NCBI GenBank assembly: GCA_963678085.1 | Contig: OY782680.1 | Location: 1,426,001-1,490,000 of the forward strand | Direction of reading: 5' to 3' | Source of the DNA: Aliishimia sp963678085 | Lineage (GTDB): Bacteria; Pseudomonadota; Alphaproteobacteria; Rhodobacterales; Rhodobacteraceae | DNA: 64,000 bases | Shown here: positions 8,398-17,178 of the stretch, one piece after another | Layout: every line of letters begins with the position of its first letter | Position numbering within the stretch: position 1 is the stretch's first letter | The notes under the pieces: generated by a model | What the model saw: the letters and a program-made list of their open reading frames with translations, nothing else | Told to the model about the DNA's origin: nothing | Databases searched by the model: none | Program-made: the position numbers and the translations under genes

Positions 8398-9855
8398 TTA
8401 AACGCCCTCCCCAAACGGATCCTCCACTTTTGGCCAATAAGCCCCATCTCGCCGCGTGTAGGGGATGTTGGCGTAGTCTGGGGTGATGGCGCCGGGGCCT
8501 GCGATATAGATCACTTCAGTTGCGATGGGGGCAAAGCCTGCGTAGAAATGCTGCGAGGACTTCACGACCACCGCTTTCATTGTGCTCAGATCCAGCCCCA
8601 GATCTGTAAAGGCGCAGGGATGAAAGGCTTGGGTGCGTTTATCGCTCAGCACCAGATGCACGCCCTCTGTCTCCAGCCAGACAGCATTGCCCATCGGCAT
8701 GGCGGTTTCCCCCATAAGCTGGGACATATTCTCGCGCAGCCCTTTGATGGTCACGTTCAGATCAAGGGGATCGCCCGACATTGGCCCTACTTTGCCGCCC
8801 AGTCGCGCCTGTATCTGCCCGCCAACACCCACATCGCGGCACATTTGCACCAGGATCGGATCCCAGAAAATGCCAATTGCCACGTCCTGCATTCCGCGTG
8901 CGAGCACTTCTTTGAGCACAAAGGTGGAATCGCTAGGCGCACCCCCGCCTGCATTATCGGCAAAATCGGCCAACACCAGCGGATGCGCGGGCGCGCTGCC
9001 CACCAGATCGAGTGCCTCGGGGATTGAGGGCCAATCGGGGCGCAGCTCTTCACGCAGCGCCCAGAGCTTTTCGCCAAATTCTTGTGCGAGCCTCTCCGCC
9101 AGCGCGGCATCCCCATCGGTAATTGCCAGCATGCGCGTGCTGGTATGGGTCGTATCCGCCCAAGGAAAACAATGGGCCAGAGAGAGCGAGAGCACCCCGT
9201 CCGCCCCTTCGCGCGCTTGCATCTCATCAACAAAGCCCCGCATAGGCGCGCGGGAGGTGTGATACATGGTGATCATGCGGCAATCATAGGCGGCCATGAC
9301 GGGTGTGATCTCTCCCTTGGCCGCAGCTTCGGCCAGGGTAAACAGCTCACGGGCGCGATCCGGTGTGTCCGTATGGGGGTATTCTTTATAGCAAATAATC
9401 AGATCGGCGGCCGCCAGCATGGCCTCGCTCACTTGGCTATGGGGATCAATCTCTAGGCCAATCACCGCGCGGGGGCCAAGGATATTGCGGGCGCGGGTTA
9501 GCAAATCGCCCTCGCAATCCTCATAGCCTTCCGCGATCATTGCGCCATGCATGGAAATCAAAAACACATCGGGGGCGGCTTCTTTGAGGTCGCTCAGGAT
9601 CTCGTCGCGATAGGTCTCATAGGCCCTGCGCGTGGTGGGGCCTGCGGGCTGAGCAAAGGCGCATAGGCTCTCGGCGATCTTCCATCCACGCTCTTGCCCC
9701 ATGCGCCGCCATTCATGTAGCGGGGCCGAAAACAGGTTCGCTGGCTCAGCCGTAGCGCTGCGGCTCACCATGCTTTCCTCAAAGGCGAGCGTGCCGGTGG
9801 GAATAGGTGAAAAAGAATTCGTCTCCGTCGCCAGCCCTGCAATCATCAGTTTCAT
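8398..9855 (-). CDS. M81 family metallopeptidase (MlrC-like)
   Basis: Protein of 485 residues with the microcystinase-C family pattern: an N-terminal GLATETNSFSPIPTG segment, SMHGAMIAEGYEDCEGDLL (the DUF1485/MlrC metal-site region) and DNAGGGAPSDST in the C-terminal domain. Family members are zinc peptidases acting on short or modified peptides, though most are uncharacterised. It is divergent from the GST-like gene and close to the peptide transporter and amidases, which suggests peptide or amide catabolism. A usable GGGAGGAT ribosome-binding site lies upstream of the ATG. Confidence 0.9.
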   Translation of the reverse strand: MKLMIAGLATETNSFSPIPTGTLAFEESMVSRSATAEPANLFSAPLHEWRRMGQERGWKIAESLCAFAQPAGPTTRRAYETYRDEILSDLKEAAPDVFLISMHGAMIAEGYEDCEGDLLTRARNILGPRAVIGLEIDPHSQVSEAMLAAADLIICYKEYPHTDTPDRARELFTLAEAAAKGEITPVMAAYDCRMITMYHTSRAPMRGFVDEMQAREGADGVLSLSLAHCFPWADTTHTSTRMLAITDGDAALAERLAQEFGEKLWALREELRPDWPSIPEALDLVGSAPAHPLVLADFADNAGGGAPSDSTFVLKEVLARGMQDVAIGIFWDPILVQMCRDVGVGGQIQARLGGKVGPMSGDPLDLNVTIKGLRENMSQLMGETAMPMGNAVWLETEGVHLVLSDKRTQAFHPCAFTDLGLDLSTMKAVVVKSSQHFYAGFAPIATEVIYIAGPGAITPDYANIPYTRRDGAYWPKVEDPFGEGV

Positions 9856-9969
9856 ATGTGATCCTCCCTAAGCGCAGTATGGCGGGAATTTCGCAGGATG
9901 CAAAAAGAGTCGTTGCCGCGCATTTGGCTGGATTGCTATTGCTGGCAGAGTTTGAAGGGGAGCGTTCAG

Positions 9970-10632
9970 ATGGTGTATCGGTTACATAACAGGCTGGGTT
10001 CAGCAGGCTTTGCGGTTGAGGCATGCTTGGCGGCGGCGGGGGTGGACTTTGATTACGATCCGATGGACTCGGTGCCCGGTCAAAGCCTTCAAGGTAAGAT
10101 CAGCAATGTGAACCCTTGGAACCAAATTCCGGTGCTGGAGCTTGACGATGGCAGCGCGATCACAGAGGTTGCGGCGATTTTGGCCTATCTTGCGGTTTCT
10201 GAGCCGGCGTTTCAGCGTGGGCCGGTCCTGTGGATTGACGATCTGGCCCAGTTGCTGCGTTGGTCGGTGTTTTTGTCGGTCAATGTGAATGAAGCGCTTT
10301 TGCGCCAAACCTATACCGAGCGTTTCATTGCGCCATTGCCTGCCGATATGGCTGACCCTGCGGCAGAGGCTGTGCGAGAAGCGGCAAACACGCGCATTGA
10401 TCAGGCACTAAAAACCATCGAAGCGGCGACTGCGGAGCATAAATTCTTGCTGAGCGATCGCCCCACGCCCTGTGATGTCTATCTTGCCATGCTCTACGGC
10501 TGGTATGGTCCAAAGCCGGATTTGCCCAAATGCACATGGATCACCACGCAGATTGCCACAAACGAGGTGATCCGCCCTCTATGGGAGAAGAATTTTCAGG
10601 GTCTCATGGAGGTTGAGTGGCACGACTTGTAG
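9970..10632 (+). CDS. Glutathione S-transferase-like protein
   Basis: Soluble protein of 220 residues with a GST fold: an N-terminal thioredoxin-like part (HNRLGSAGFAVEACLAAAG, then WNQIPVLELDDG and ITEVAAILAYLA) and an all-helical C-terminal half with the DVYLAMLYGWY segment. The start was chosen at the ATG after an AAGGGGAG ribosome-binding site; the open frame extends 24 codons further upstream but without a good signal. It may conjugate or reduce electrophilic substrates with glutathione. It faces a convergent acetyltransferase gene. Confidence 0.82.
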   Translation: MVYRLHNRLGSAGFAVEACLAAAGVDFDYDPMDSVPGQSLQGKISNVNPWNQIPVLELDDGSAITEVAAILAYLAVSEPAFQRGPVLWIDDLAQLLRWSVFLSVNVNEALLRQTYTERFIAPLPADMADPAAEAVREAANTRIDQALKTIEAATAEHKFLLSDRPTPCDVYLAMLYGWYGPKPDLPKCTWITTQIATNEVIRPLWEKNFQGLMEVEWHDL

Positions 10633-10637
10633 CGGCG

Positions 10638-11150
10638 CTATGTTCCAATCAAATTGCCAAATCGGGGCGGGGTGGGGCGCTCTAGCAGGCCTGAGATGGG
10701 ACCGGCGCTATAGCCGTTTTCTTCGGCGAGCCGTTCGGCGGCGCTGTTTTGCTCATCGACCCACCAGCGCAGCGCGCCGGTGATCACGCGGTCAAACCAA
10801 TCATGGGCGGCGCGAGTGGCATCTTGGGCCAGGGCTTCGTTGGGGGCTTCTGGATGCAGGGTGCAGCTGGCCTCGACGTTTCGGATCGCGGCTTGGGTGC
10901 TCGAGGCAAAGCCCACAACGCCCATGAGCCGAGAATTGCCATGGGTCTCAATCGCCCATTGCCCAAATCCCGTAACTTGCCATTGCCCCGCATTGCGCAA
11001 AAAGGCGGACCAAGCCAGGGATTGCACCTGATGGCCGGGATATGGGCCGCGCAGGGTTTGGGCAAACACCACCGCGAATCGATCAAAATCCTGCGGCCGA
11101 AGCGCCCGCAAAGTGACATGGGAGGTGTTGATCGTGGGTATTGCGCGCAT
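10638..11150 (-). CDS. GNAT-family N-acetyltransferase
   Basis: Protein of 170 residues starting MRAIPTINTSHVTLRALRPQDFDRF, a typical RimJ/RimL-like N-terminus. GFGQWAIE and LMGVVGFA match the central beta-strands, and the C-terminus has AAERLAEENGYSAG, as in acetyltransferases that use acetyl-CoA. The longer open frame upstream (51 codons) runs into the acpP terminator region and was not used. The acceptor is unknown. It lies downstream of acpP but is separated by a strong terminator. Confidence 0.82.
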   Translation of the reverse strand: MRAIPTINTSHVTLRALRPQDFDRFAVVFAQTLRGPYPGHQVQSLAWSAFLRNAGQWQVTGFGQWAIETHGNSRLMGVVGFASSTQAAIRNVEASCTLHPEAPNEALAQDATRAAHDWFDRVITGALRWWVDEQNSAAERLAEENGYSAGPISGLLERPTPPRFGNLIGT

Positions 11151-11301
11151 CTTGCCCTCGTCGAGCGTCTCAAATATCCCCGTCTTTGGCCTAAGCTGAG
11201 CGCAGACCGAAGCACAGGTTTTCAGGTAAAATCGAAACACTATAGGTTCTAAGAAAAGCTTGCCTTTTCCCGATAAAGTTGTCACGCGATTCTCATCGGG
11301 C

Positions 11302-11340
11302 AAAGAAAAACGGCGCCCTTTTCGGCAAAAGGACGCCGTT
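11302..11340 (-). terminator. Rho-independent terminator of the fab operon
   Basis: On the minus strand a 14-bp stem (AACGGCG, one T-G wobble, CCTTTT against AAAAGG G CGCCGTT) with a GCCG tetraloop is followed by TTTTTC. It stands about 20 bp after the acpP stop and is the natural end of fabD-fabG-acpP transcription. Confidence 0.88.
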
Positions 11341-11359
11341 TCCTAAGATTTGAACGCGA

Positions 11360-11593
11360 TTAGGCCGCGTCGGAGATGAACTTTACTGCATCGCCAAATG
11401 TTTGGATCGTTTCTGCCGCATCGTCAGGAATTTCGATGCCGAACTCTTCTTCGAAGGCCATAACCAGCTCAACGGTGTCCAGGCTGTCCGCGCCCAGGTC
11501 GTCAATGAAGGACGCAGCTTCTGTCACTTTGCCTTCTTCCACACCGAGGTGATCTACCACGATCTTTTTCACACGATCTGCGATATCGCTCAT
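11360..11593 (-). CDS. acpP: Acyl carrier protein
   Basis: Small acidic protein of 77 residues that carries acyl chains on a 4'-phosphopantetheine attached to Ser37 in the GADSLDT motif. It matches the alphaproteobacterial AcpP pattern throughout (MSDIADRVKKIV, LGVEE, EEFGIEIPDD). The ATG start is used rather than the TTG nine bases upstream; an AAGGAC Shine-Dalgarno lies about ten bases before it. It is the last gene after fabD and fabG, with its own clear terminator. Confidence 0.97.
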   Translation of the reverse strand: MSDIADRVKKIVVDHLGVEEGKVTEAASFIDDLGADSLDTVELVMAFEEEFGIEIPDDAAETIQTFGDAVKFISDAA

Positions 11594-11788
11594 CTTGTTC
11601 AAGTCCTTATTTATCTTTCAGAGCTGTTGCCCTGCTTTGCATGTGCCCCCCCGCAAGGCTTGCGAGAAAGACGGTGAAAGGGCCGCTTTGGGCACCAGTG
11701 CCGAGCATTCGGCAAAAGTCCCCTTGGCTCCCAAAGAGACTCACTTGCGCGCCGCCTATAACACAGTTTTGCGTTATGGCAAGTGCGC

Positions 11789-12526
11789 CTATAACATGGC
11801 CATGCCACCATTCACATGCAAGGTCGTGCCTGTGACATAGGCGGCTTCGGGGCTGGCAAGATAGAGCACAGCTGCGGCGATTTCCGCCGGTGTGCCCATG
11901 CGCCCTGTGGGGATTTGCCCCAGGATTGCGGATTTTTGATCATCATTCAGCTTGTCGGTCATGGCGGTTTCGATAAAGCCGGGGGCCACCGCGTTCACTG
12001 TGATATTGCGCGAGGCGACCTCATAGGCAAGCGATTTGCTCATGCCGATCATACCCGCCTTGGAGGCGGCATAATTGCCTTGGCCCGGATTTCCGGTCGC
12101 GCCCACAACGGAGGAGATATTGATGATCCGGCCCCAACGCGCTTTCATCATGCCGCGCAAAACGCCTTTGGACAAGCGGAAGGTCGCGCCCAGGTTCACA
12201 TCGATCACGCTTTGCCATTCCTCTTCGGACATGCGCATAAAGATATTATCGCGGGTGATGCCTGCATTATTGACCAGGATATCGACCGACCCCATGGCCT
12301 CTGCCGCTGCTTTGGGCAGTGCATTCACCGCCTCAGCATCGCTCAGGTTGCAGGGCAGCACATGCGCGCGCGCGCCCAGTTCTGCGGCCAGCGCCTCGAG
12401 CGGCTCTGTGCGTGTGCCAGAGAGCCCCACAATGGCCCCCGCCCCATGTAGCGCCCGCGCAATATCCGCGCCAATCCCGCCCGACGCGCCGGTGATCAGC
12501 GCCGCTTTTCCTGTAAGATCAAACAT
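11789..12526 (-). CDS. fabG: 3-oxoacyl-[ACP] reductase
   Basis: NADPH-dependent reductase of the fatty-acid elongation cycle, 245 residues. Short-chain dehydrogenase signatures are visible: TGASGGIG cofactor loop (14-21), NNAG, catalytic Ser in ISSVVGATG and the YAASK motif. The FabG-specific end AAYVTGTTLHVNGGMAML is present. It is between fabD and acpP, as in many bacteria; the gap to acpP is nearly 200 bp, so acpP may have an extra promoter there. Confidence 0.96.
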   Translation of the reverse strand: MFDLTGKAALITGASGGIGADIARALHGAGAIVGLSGTRTEPLEALAAELGARAHVLPCNLSDAEAVNALPKAAAEAMGSVDILVNNAGITRDNIFMRMSEEEWQSVIDVNLGATFRLSKGVLRGMMKARWGRIINISSVVGATGNPGQGNYAASKAGMIGMSKSLAYEVASRNITVNAVAPGFIETAMTDKLNDDQKSAILGQIPTGRMGTPAEIAAAVLYLASPEAAYVTGTTLHVNGGMAML

Positions 12527-12544
12527 AGTTTAGTCCTTTTTCTA

Positions 12545-13474
12545 TCACGCCAGCAGCGCTTTTACCTCATCCGGGGTGCTTGCGTTTTTGACCGCTATGG
12601 CCTTGTTGATGCGACGCACCATGCCACAGAGCGCTTTGCCTGCGCCCAGCTCCCAGGTTTCGCTCACGCCATTCTCGCCCATCCACGCTACGCTTTCACG
12701 CCAGCGTACGGAGCCGGTGACCTGTTGGACCAAAAGAGCGCGGATGGTATCGGCATCGCTCACCGCTTCGGCGCGTACATTGGCAACCACCGGCACGCGG
12801 GGGGCGTTGATCTGCGCACTCGCCAGGGCCTCGGCCATCACGTCGGCGGCCGATTGCATAAGCGCGCAATGGAACGGAGCGCTCACGGGCAGCATCATCG
12901 CCCGGCGCGCGCCCGCCGCCTTGGCCAGCTCAACCGCGCGCTCCACCGCTGCGATATGACCCGAAACCACAACCTGCGCCGGGTCATTGTCATTCGCGGC
13001 TTGGCAGACCTCGCCTTGCGCGGCCTCTTCAGCAATCCCGCGCACTGTCTCAAAATCCAGCCCCAAGAGCGCCGCCATACCGCCCACGCCCACAGGCACC
13101 GCATCTTGCATGGCTTGGCCGCGAATGCGCAGCAGCTTGGCCGTATCGGTGATGGAGAGAGCCCCAGCAGCACAAAGCGCGGAATATTCGCCCAAGGAAT
13201 GGCCCGCAACGCAGGTTACATCGGACCAGTCAAACCCCTCGGATTCCAATGCTTTGACCACCGCCAGTGACATGGCCATCAACGCAGGCTGGGCATTTTG
13301 TGTGAGGGTCAGCGCGTCTTGCTGCCCTTCCCAAATCAGTTTGGAGAGCGGCTCGTTCAGCGCCTCATCCACCTCAGCAAAGACCGCAGCCGCGCTCGGA
13401 TAAGCCTCAGCCAGCGCGGCGCCCATGCCAATGACCTGAGCGCCCTGGCCCGGAAAAATCAATGCGGTGCCCAT
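12545..13474 (-). CDS. fabD: Malonyl-CoA:ACP transacylase
   Basis: Transfers malonyl from CoA to ACP to feed fatty-acid synthesis. The 309-residue protein begins MGTALIFPGQGAQ and carries GHSLGEYSA with the nucleophilic Ser, plus MLPVSAPFHC with the catalytic His. The start was set at the ATG behind GGGAGAC; a longer open frame upstream is not family-like. It is first in the fabD-fabG-acpP run, 18 bp ahead of fabG. Confidence 0.96.
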   Translation of the reverse strand: MGTALIFPGQGAQVIGMGAALAEAYPSAAAVFAEVDEALNEPLSKLIWEGQQDALTLTQNAQPALMAMSLAVVKALESEGFDWSDVTCVAGHSLGEYSALCAAGALSITDTAKLLRIRGQAMQDAVPVGVGGMAALLGLDFETVRGIAEEAAQGEVCQAANDNDPAQVVVSGHIAAVERAVELAKAAGARRAMMLPVSAPFHCALMQSAADVMAEALASAQINAPRVPVVANVRAEAVSDADTIRALLVQQVTGSVRWRESVAWMGENGVSETWELGAGKALCGMVRRINKAIAVKNASTPDEVKALLA

Positions 13475-13732
13475 ATGTGTCTCCCAATCCCGTGATGTCT
13501 TTGACCATTCGCAAAAGAGATACGCATTCCCGGCCAGGGGTGCAATGCTCACATATCTCGGAAATGGAGCGGAATGACGCCCTGTGCGCCTGCTGTTGCG
13601 AAAAATCAGGCCCCGTTTGCAAATCGTGTTGGCCCGCTTAGCAAGACTTTGCTTCCGTTCGAAAAAATACAACGGCTAATATCCACATTCGCGTCCCGGC
13701 GAGGGAATGTACCGAAACCCAGTTTTCTAGGG

Positions 13733-14185
13733 TTAATCAAGGTCCAACTTATCGGGAACGCGAGATTTTCCACTGTAGGTGAAGACCGACCACCGAAAGG
13801 CATCGCGCCGCATCTCTAAAATCAGGTCATTTTGCGCCCTCGCGAGCGCTGTATATTCTGGGGCAAGTGCTGGGCTATTGGGAGTTAGAGTTGCATTCGC
13901 TTTAAGATACCGCTGCTGCAAAACACCCCACGCCACTAAAACTGACTTATCCGCGTAAAACATTAGGAGAGGGGCGCACTCCATCGCAGGCCGAAGAGCG
14001 GTTAAAAAGTCGTCCTCCCTCCAGTCGTTGTAGGTGTCTTGAAGCGGTGGAAGAGTGCTCAGAAATTCCAAATAGTGTTTTCGCTTTTCAGACAGAATGC
14101 GTTCGGATTCTGCGTAAAAGTGGCCAACAAGAAAGCCTAACGAAGCCAAAATTAAGCTTCCAACCACGGTCAACGTATCAAGCAT
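13733..14185 (-). CDS. Hypothetical protein with one N-terminal membrane segment
   Basis: Protein of 150 residues, not recognised. The first 22 residues form a hydrophobic anchor (LTVVGSLILASLGFLVGHFY), followed by a soluble, mostly helical cytoplasmic part rich in charged residues. An AAGGAG ribosome-binding site before the ATG supports this start over the longer open frame. It is a single gene between fabD and the yceI gene, with AT-richer sequence than the fab genes. The flanks (13475-13732 and 14186-14400) show nothing recognisable. Confidence 0.7.
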   Translation of the reverse strand: MLDTLTVVGSLILASLGFLVGHFYAESERILSEKRKHYLEFLSTLPPLQDTYNDWREDDFLTALRPAMECAPLLMFYADKSVLVAWGVLQQRYLKANATLTPNSPALAPEYTALARAQNDLILEMRRDAFRWSVFTYSGKSRVPDKLDLD

Positions 14186-14404
14186 GTTTTCTCCTTTTGG
14201 AATATTCGCGCGCCTAACGAAACATATTTGCGTTCGGTTGTGTGTGCCAGATTGTGTTTCGTTCCGTCGCACTGGTTCGCGCGTGCTCCGGAATATCCTG
14301 CCCTGAGTTGGGTGCCGAGAGAGAGAACATTGTTGCAAACGCAGGAAGAAAGTCAACCTGGCCTCAGAGCAGGCCAATATGATCTGCAAATCGGACATAA
14401 ATAA

Positions 14405-14432
14405 CCCCGCCACTCAAAAAAGAGCAGCGGGG
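14405..14432 (-). terminator. Terminator-like hairpin after the yceI gene
   Basis: On the minus strand CCCCGC and CTC pair with GAG and GCGGGG around TTTTTT, followed by TTATTTAT. It starts about 30 bp beyond the YceI stop, so it probably ends that transcript. Confidence 0.6.
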
Positions 14433-14464
14433 CGGGAGGGTGTCCATTGGGGAGGAAACGTGTT

Positions 14465-15034
14465 CTACTCCGCCTTCATCGCCTCAATCGAGATCGTCAC
14501 CGAGACCTCATCGGAAATAAAGGGCGTGTATTTTCCCAACCCGAACTCTGAGCGCAGCACGGTGGTGGTCGCATCAAACCCGGCCCAGTCTTTTTTCCTC
14601 ATCGGATGCATGCCTGTCGCGTTGAGCGTGGCATCCAGGGTGACGGGTTTCGTCACGTCATTCATGGTCAAATCGCCAGTGATGAGGGCTGTGTTCTCGC
14701 CCGTGACTTCGATCCCGGTGGAGGTAAAGGAAATCATATCCCCATCTTTTACACCAAAGAAATCATCGGATTTAAGATGCGCATCGCGATCCTCCCAGCC
14801 GGTGAACATAGACATCGCAGGCATGGAAACAGACACGGATGAGGCGGCGGGGTTTTCTTGATCAAACATGATCTCCCCCTCAAAGCCAGAGAACATGCCA
14901 AAGGTGGTCGAGTAGCCCAGGTGGTTGTAAGAAAAGACAATCTGGCTGTGGCTTGCATCCAGCACATATTTGTCAGCGCCAAAGGCAAGCGAGGCCGGGA
15001 GTGCAAGGGCGGCAGCAAGGGCGAGAGATTTCAT
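14465..15034 (-). CDS. YceI-family periplasmic protein
   Basis: Secreted lipocalin-like protein of 189 residues. A signal peptide (KSLALAAALALPASLAFG, cleaved near residue 19) precedes the YceI pattern YVLDASHSQIVFSYNHLGYSTTFGMF, a central SDDFFGVKDGD segment and TGDLTMNDVTKPVTLDA. Family members bind isoprenoid lipids or quinone-like molecules in the periplasm; their physiological role is mostly unknown. Single-gene unit with its own terminator, divergent from the rpsF operon. Confidence 0.9.
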   Translation of the reverse strand: MKSLALAAALALPASLAFGADKYVLDASHSQIVFSYNHLGYSTTFGMFSGFEGEIMFDQENPAASSVSVSMPAMSMFTGWEDRDAHLKSDDFFGVKDGDMISFTSTGIEVTGENTALITGDLTMNDVTKPVTLDATLNATGMHPMRKKDWAGFDATTTVLRSEFGLGKYTPFISDEVSVTISIEAMKAE

Positions 15035-15162
15035 AGATGGGCTCCTGTATTGAGGTTGCGTTCATGGGGACTGACGTAAACGAGATGGGGATTCATTCAA
15101 CCATACAAGATCTCACAGCACTTGCGCATTCCTGAACAGATCAAACTTGCGTGACTTCTCCC

Positions 15163-15190
15163 TTGAGAATCTCTGGCGCTTGTGTATACC
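15163..15190 (+). promoter_or_regulatory. Candidate sigma-70 promoter of rpsF-rpsR-rplI
   Basis: TTGAGA and TATACC separated by 16 bp, about 110 bp before the rpsF start. It is the best match in the gap between yceI and rpsF. The resulting leader would contain GC-rich inverted repeats (CCGCGC at 15218 with GCGCGG at 15241; then GGCC pairs), compatible with a structured ribosomal-protein leader. Not proven. Confidence 0.4.
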
Positions 15191-15301
15191 CCGACCATCC
15201 GGCTGCAGGAGTTTGAACCGCGCAGTCTCTCGTGCTTGGGGCGCGGCCGGGATAAGGCCCCTTGCTTTGAAATGCGCCTTGATAGAAGTGGAACGGATCC
15301 C

Positions 15302-15664
15302 ATGCCTCTTTACGAGCATGTGATGATCGCCCGTCAGGACCTGTCAAATGCACAGGCCGAAGGGCTCATCGAACATTTTGGAACGGTCATCGCCGATAAT
15401 GGCGGCAAGTTTATCGACACCGAATATTGGGGTGTCAAAACAATGGCCTATAAGATCAACAAGAACCGCAAGGGCCACTATGCTTATATGCGTTCTGATG
15501 CGCCTGCGGGTGCTGTGCATGAGATGGAGCGCCTGATGCGCCTGCATGAAGATGTGATGCGCGTGCTGACCATCAAAGTGGACGAGCATGCCGAAGGCCC
15601 GTCCGTGCAAATGCAAAAGCGTGATGATCGTGACCGCGGCGAGCGCCGCCCTCGGAGGGACTAA
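15302..15664 (+). CDS. rpsF: 30S ribosomal protein S6
   Basis: Small-subunit protein of 120 residues that pairs with S18 on 16S rRNA. The sequence MPLYEHVMIARQDLS, the DTEYWGVKTMAYKINKNRKGHY core and a basic C-terminal tail (QKRDDRDRGERRPRRD) are typical for alphaproteobacterial S6. The ATG at the family N-terminus was preferred to a longer open frame. First gene of rpsF-rpsR-rplI; rpsR follows by 3 bp. Confidence 0.97.
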   Translation: MPLYEHVMIARQDLSNAQAEGLIEHFGTVIADNGGKFIDTEYWGVKTMAYKINKNRKGHYAYMRSDAPAGAVHEMERLMRLHEDVMRVLTIKVDEHAEGPSVQMQKRDDRDRGERRPRRD

Positions 15665-15667
15665 GAC

Positions 15668-15895
15668 ATGGCCACAAAACCATTTTTCCGCCGTCGCAAA
15701 GTCTGCCCCTTCTCCGGCGATAATGCACCGAAGATCGACTATAAAGACACACGTTTGCTACAGCGCTACATCTCTGAGCGTGGCAAGATCGTGCCGTCCC
15801 GCATCACCGCAGTATCTGCGAAAAAGCAACGTGAGCTGGCCCGTGCCATCAAACGTGCCCGCTTTTTGGCGCTGCTGCCCTACGCTGTGAAATAA
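15668..15895 (+). CDS. rpsR: 30S ribosomal protein S18
   Basis: 75-residue basic protein, binding partner of S6. It has the typical FFRRRKVCPFSGDNAPKIDYKD start and the ITAVSAKKQRELARAIKRAR core. It is placed directly between rpsF and rplI with very short gaps, the conserved order. Confidence 0.97.
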   Translation: MATKPFFRRRKVCPFSGDNAPKIDYKDTRLLQRYISERGKIVPSRITAVSAKKQRELARAIKRARFLALLPYAVK

Positions 15896-15907
15896 GGAGA
15901 CCTGGCA

Positions 15908-16513
15908 ATGCAAGTGATCCTTTTGGAACGTGTGGCCAAGCTGGGCCAAATGGGCGATGTGGTTGACGTCAAGCCAGGCTATGCGCGCAACTACCTGCTG
16001 CCCCAGGGCAAGGCGCTGTCCGCCTCCGAGCGTAACATCGCTGACTTTGAGACGCGCAAGGCGCAGCTTGAGGCGCATAACCTTGAGACCCGCAAAGAGG
16101 CCGAGGCGATGGGCGCCAAGCTGGATGGTGAGCAATTCATCATTATCCGTCAGGCCTCTGATGGCGGCAATCTCTATGGCTCCGTCACGCCGCGCGATGC
16201 GTCCGATGCTGCGACCGAAGCTGGCTTTACGGTCGACCGCAAACAGGTTGTGATCCCGCGTCCGATCAAAGAGCTGGGCCTGCATGATGTGCATGTGACC
16301 CTGCACCCTGAGGTCGATGTGGTGATCAAGCTGAACGTGGCGCGTTCGAGCGAAGAGGCCGAATTGCAAGCCTCTGGCAAATCCATCCAAGAACTGGCCG
16401 CCGAAGAAGAAGCGGCGGCTGAGTTCGAAATCCAAGAGCTCTTCGACGATATCGGCGGCGCGGCCTCTGATGACGACGATGGCGGTTTGGTGGAAACGCC
16501 CGAAGGCAACTAA
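15908..16513 (+). CDS. rplI: 50S ribosomal protein L9
   Basis: 201-residue large-subunit protein. The N-terminal domain reads MQVILLERVAKLGQMGDVVDVK and GYARNYLLPQGKA, the L9 signature. A connecting helix and a C-terminal domain with DGGNLYGSVTPRDA follow. The acidic tail after residue 150 is longer than in E. coli L9, as usual in Rhodobacteraceae. It ends the operon before a strong terminator. Confidence 0.97.
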   Translation: MQVILLERVAKLGQMGDVVDVKPGYARNYLLPQGKALSASERNIADFETRKAQLEAHNLETRKEAEAMGAKLDGEQFIIIRQASDGGNLYGSVTPRDASDAATEAGFTVDRKQVVIPRPIKELGLHDVHVTLHPEVDVVIKLNVARSSEEAELQASGKSIQELAAEEEAAAEFEIQELFDDIGGAASDDDDGGLVETPEGN

Positions 16514-16534
16514 GCGAGCGTCAAGATATGACAT

Positions 16535-16566
16535 AAAAGCCGCCCCCTATCCGGGCGGCTTTTTTT
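16535..16566 (+). terminator. Rho-independent terminator after rplI
   Basis: An AAAAGCCGCCC stem pairs with GGGCGGCTTTT around a short CCTATCC loop and is followed by a T-tract. It lies some 20 bp after the rplI stop. Confidence 0.9.
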
Positions 16567-16605
16567 ATTTGACAAGGCATTTCGGCGGTGTCTGCCTTGC
16601 ACTGA

Positions 16606-16903
16606 CGTTTGTGAGATCAATTGCGCGCCTATGTGGTTGTCCAAGCCGAACATTTGCTGGACTTAAACACGGTGATCGTTGTGCCGCTTTTTCACGCAGG
16701 GGTTTTGCCTGCGCTCCAAGAGCTTACTGTTGATGTCGAAGTTCACAAAAAAACAATACCAGCTGCGCGCGCATTTGCCTTTGACCATTGATGCAACACA
16801 CCTGCGCCGGCGCAAACCTTTGGCCCAACTATCTGTAGAGGACGGGCAAAAGGTTATGGATGCGCTCAACACAATCCTTTGGGGTTTTGAAGCAACAGCC
16901 TGA
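16606..16903 (+). pseudogene. CcdB-type gyrase toxin relic with frameshift
   Basis: Two adjoining frames together give a CcdB-like chain. The first, from 16621, reads LRAYVVVQAEHLLDLNTVIVVPL and VDVEVHKK, matching the CcdB region with VQSD, VIPL and VVHI. After the A7 run at 16747-16753 the homology continues in the next frame (KQYQLRAHLPLTIDAT to KVMDALNTILWGF), ending like plasmid-F CcdB in a Trp-Gly-hydrophobic motif that contacts gyrase. Removing one A restores a single frame. The N-terminal ~15 residues are out of frame or lost and no ATG fits; 16606-16620 could encode DVCEI as part of it. No ccdA antitoxin gene precedes it, so it is probably dead. Confidence 0.72.
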
Positions 16904-17178
16904 TCAACAAAGGCCAGAATCGCGCGCGTCCACCAGCAAAAAGGGGCACCCGAGGGCAGCCCTTTGCGACAAATGGTGCAGCGTGAGGCCGAACACGTTG
17001 CAGGCCCGCAGCCATGATGGCAAGTTGCTCCCGAAAACATCTTTGGGAACTGCCTGTGAAGGGTGACGGCAAAGCGGGACTTTGCCGCCGTTGGGTTCAT
17101 AGAGTGCCGTGACTTCTACTTTCTCGAATACATGCGCTATGTTTGGCTAATTTTCCACACGAAAACGAAGGGGAAAAA
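16904..17178. other. Gap without recognisable gene
   Basis: Between the toxin relic and the next small gene. It contains one hairpin-like block (16940-16966, AAAAGGGGCACCCGAGGGCAGCCCTTT) that resembles the tig terminator at 17537-17562 and could end transcription on the minus strand. I see nothing else I can name. Confidence 0.5.

Noticed and set aside
16663..17100. Minus-strand open frame of 145 codons
   Set aside because: Antisense to the CcdB relic and gap; no domain and no ribosome-binding site.
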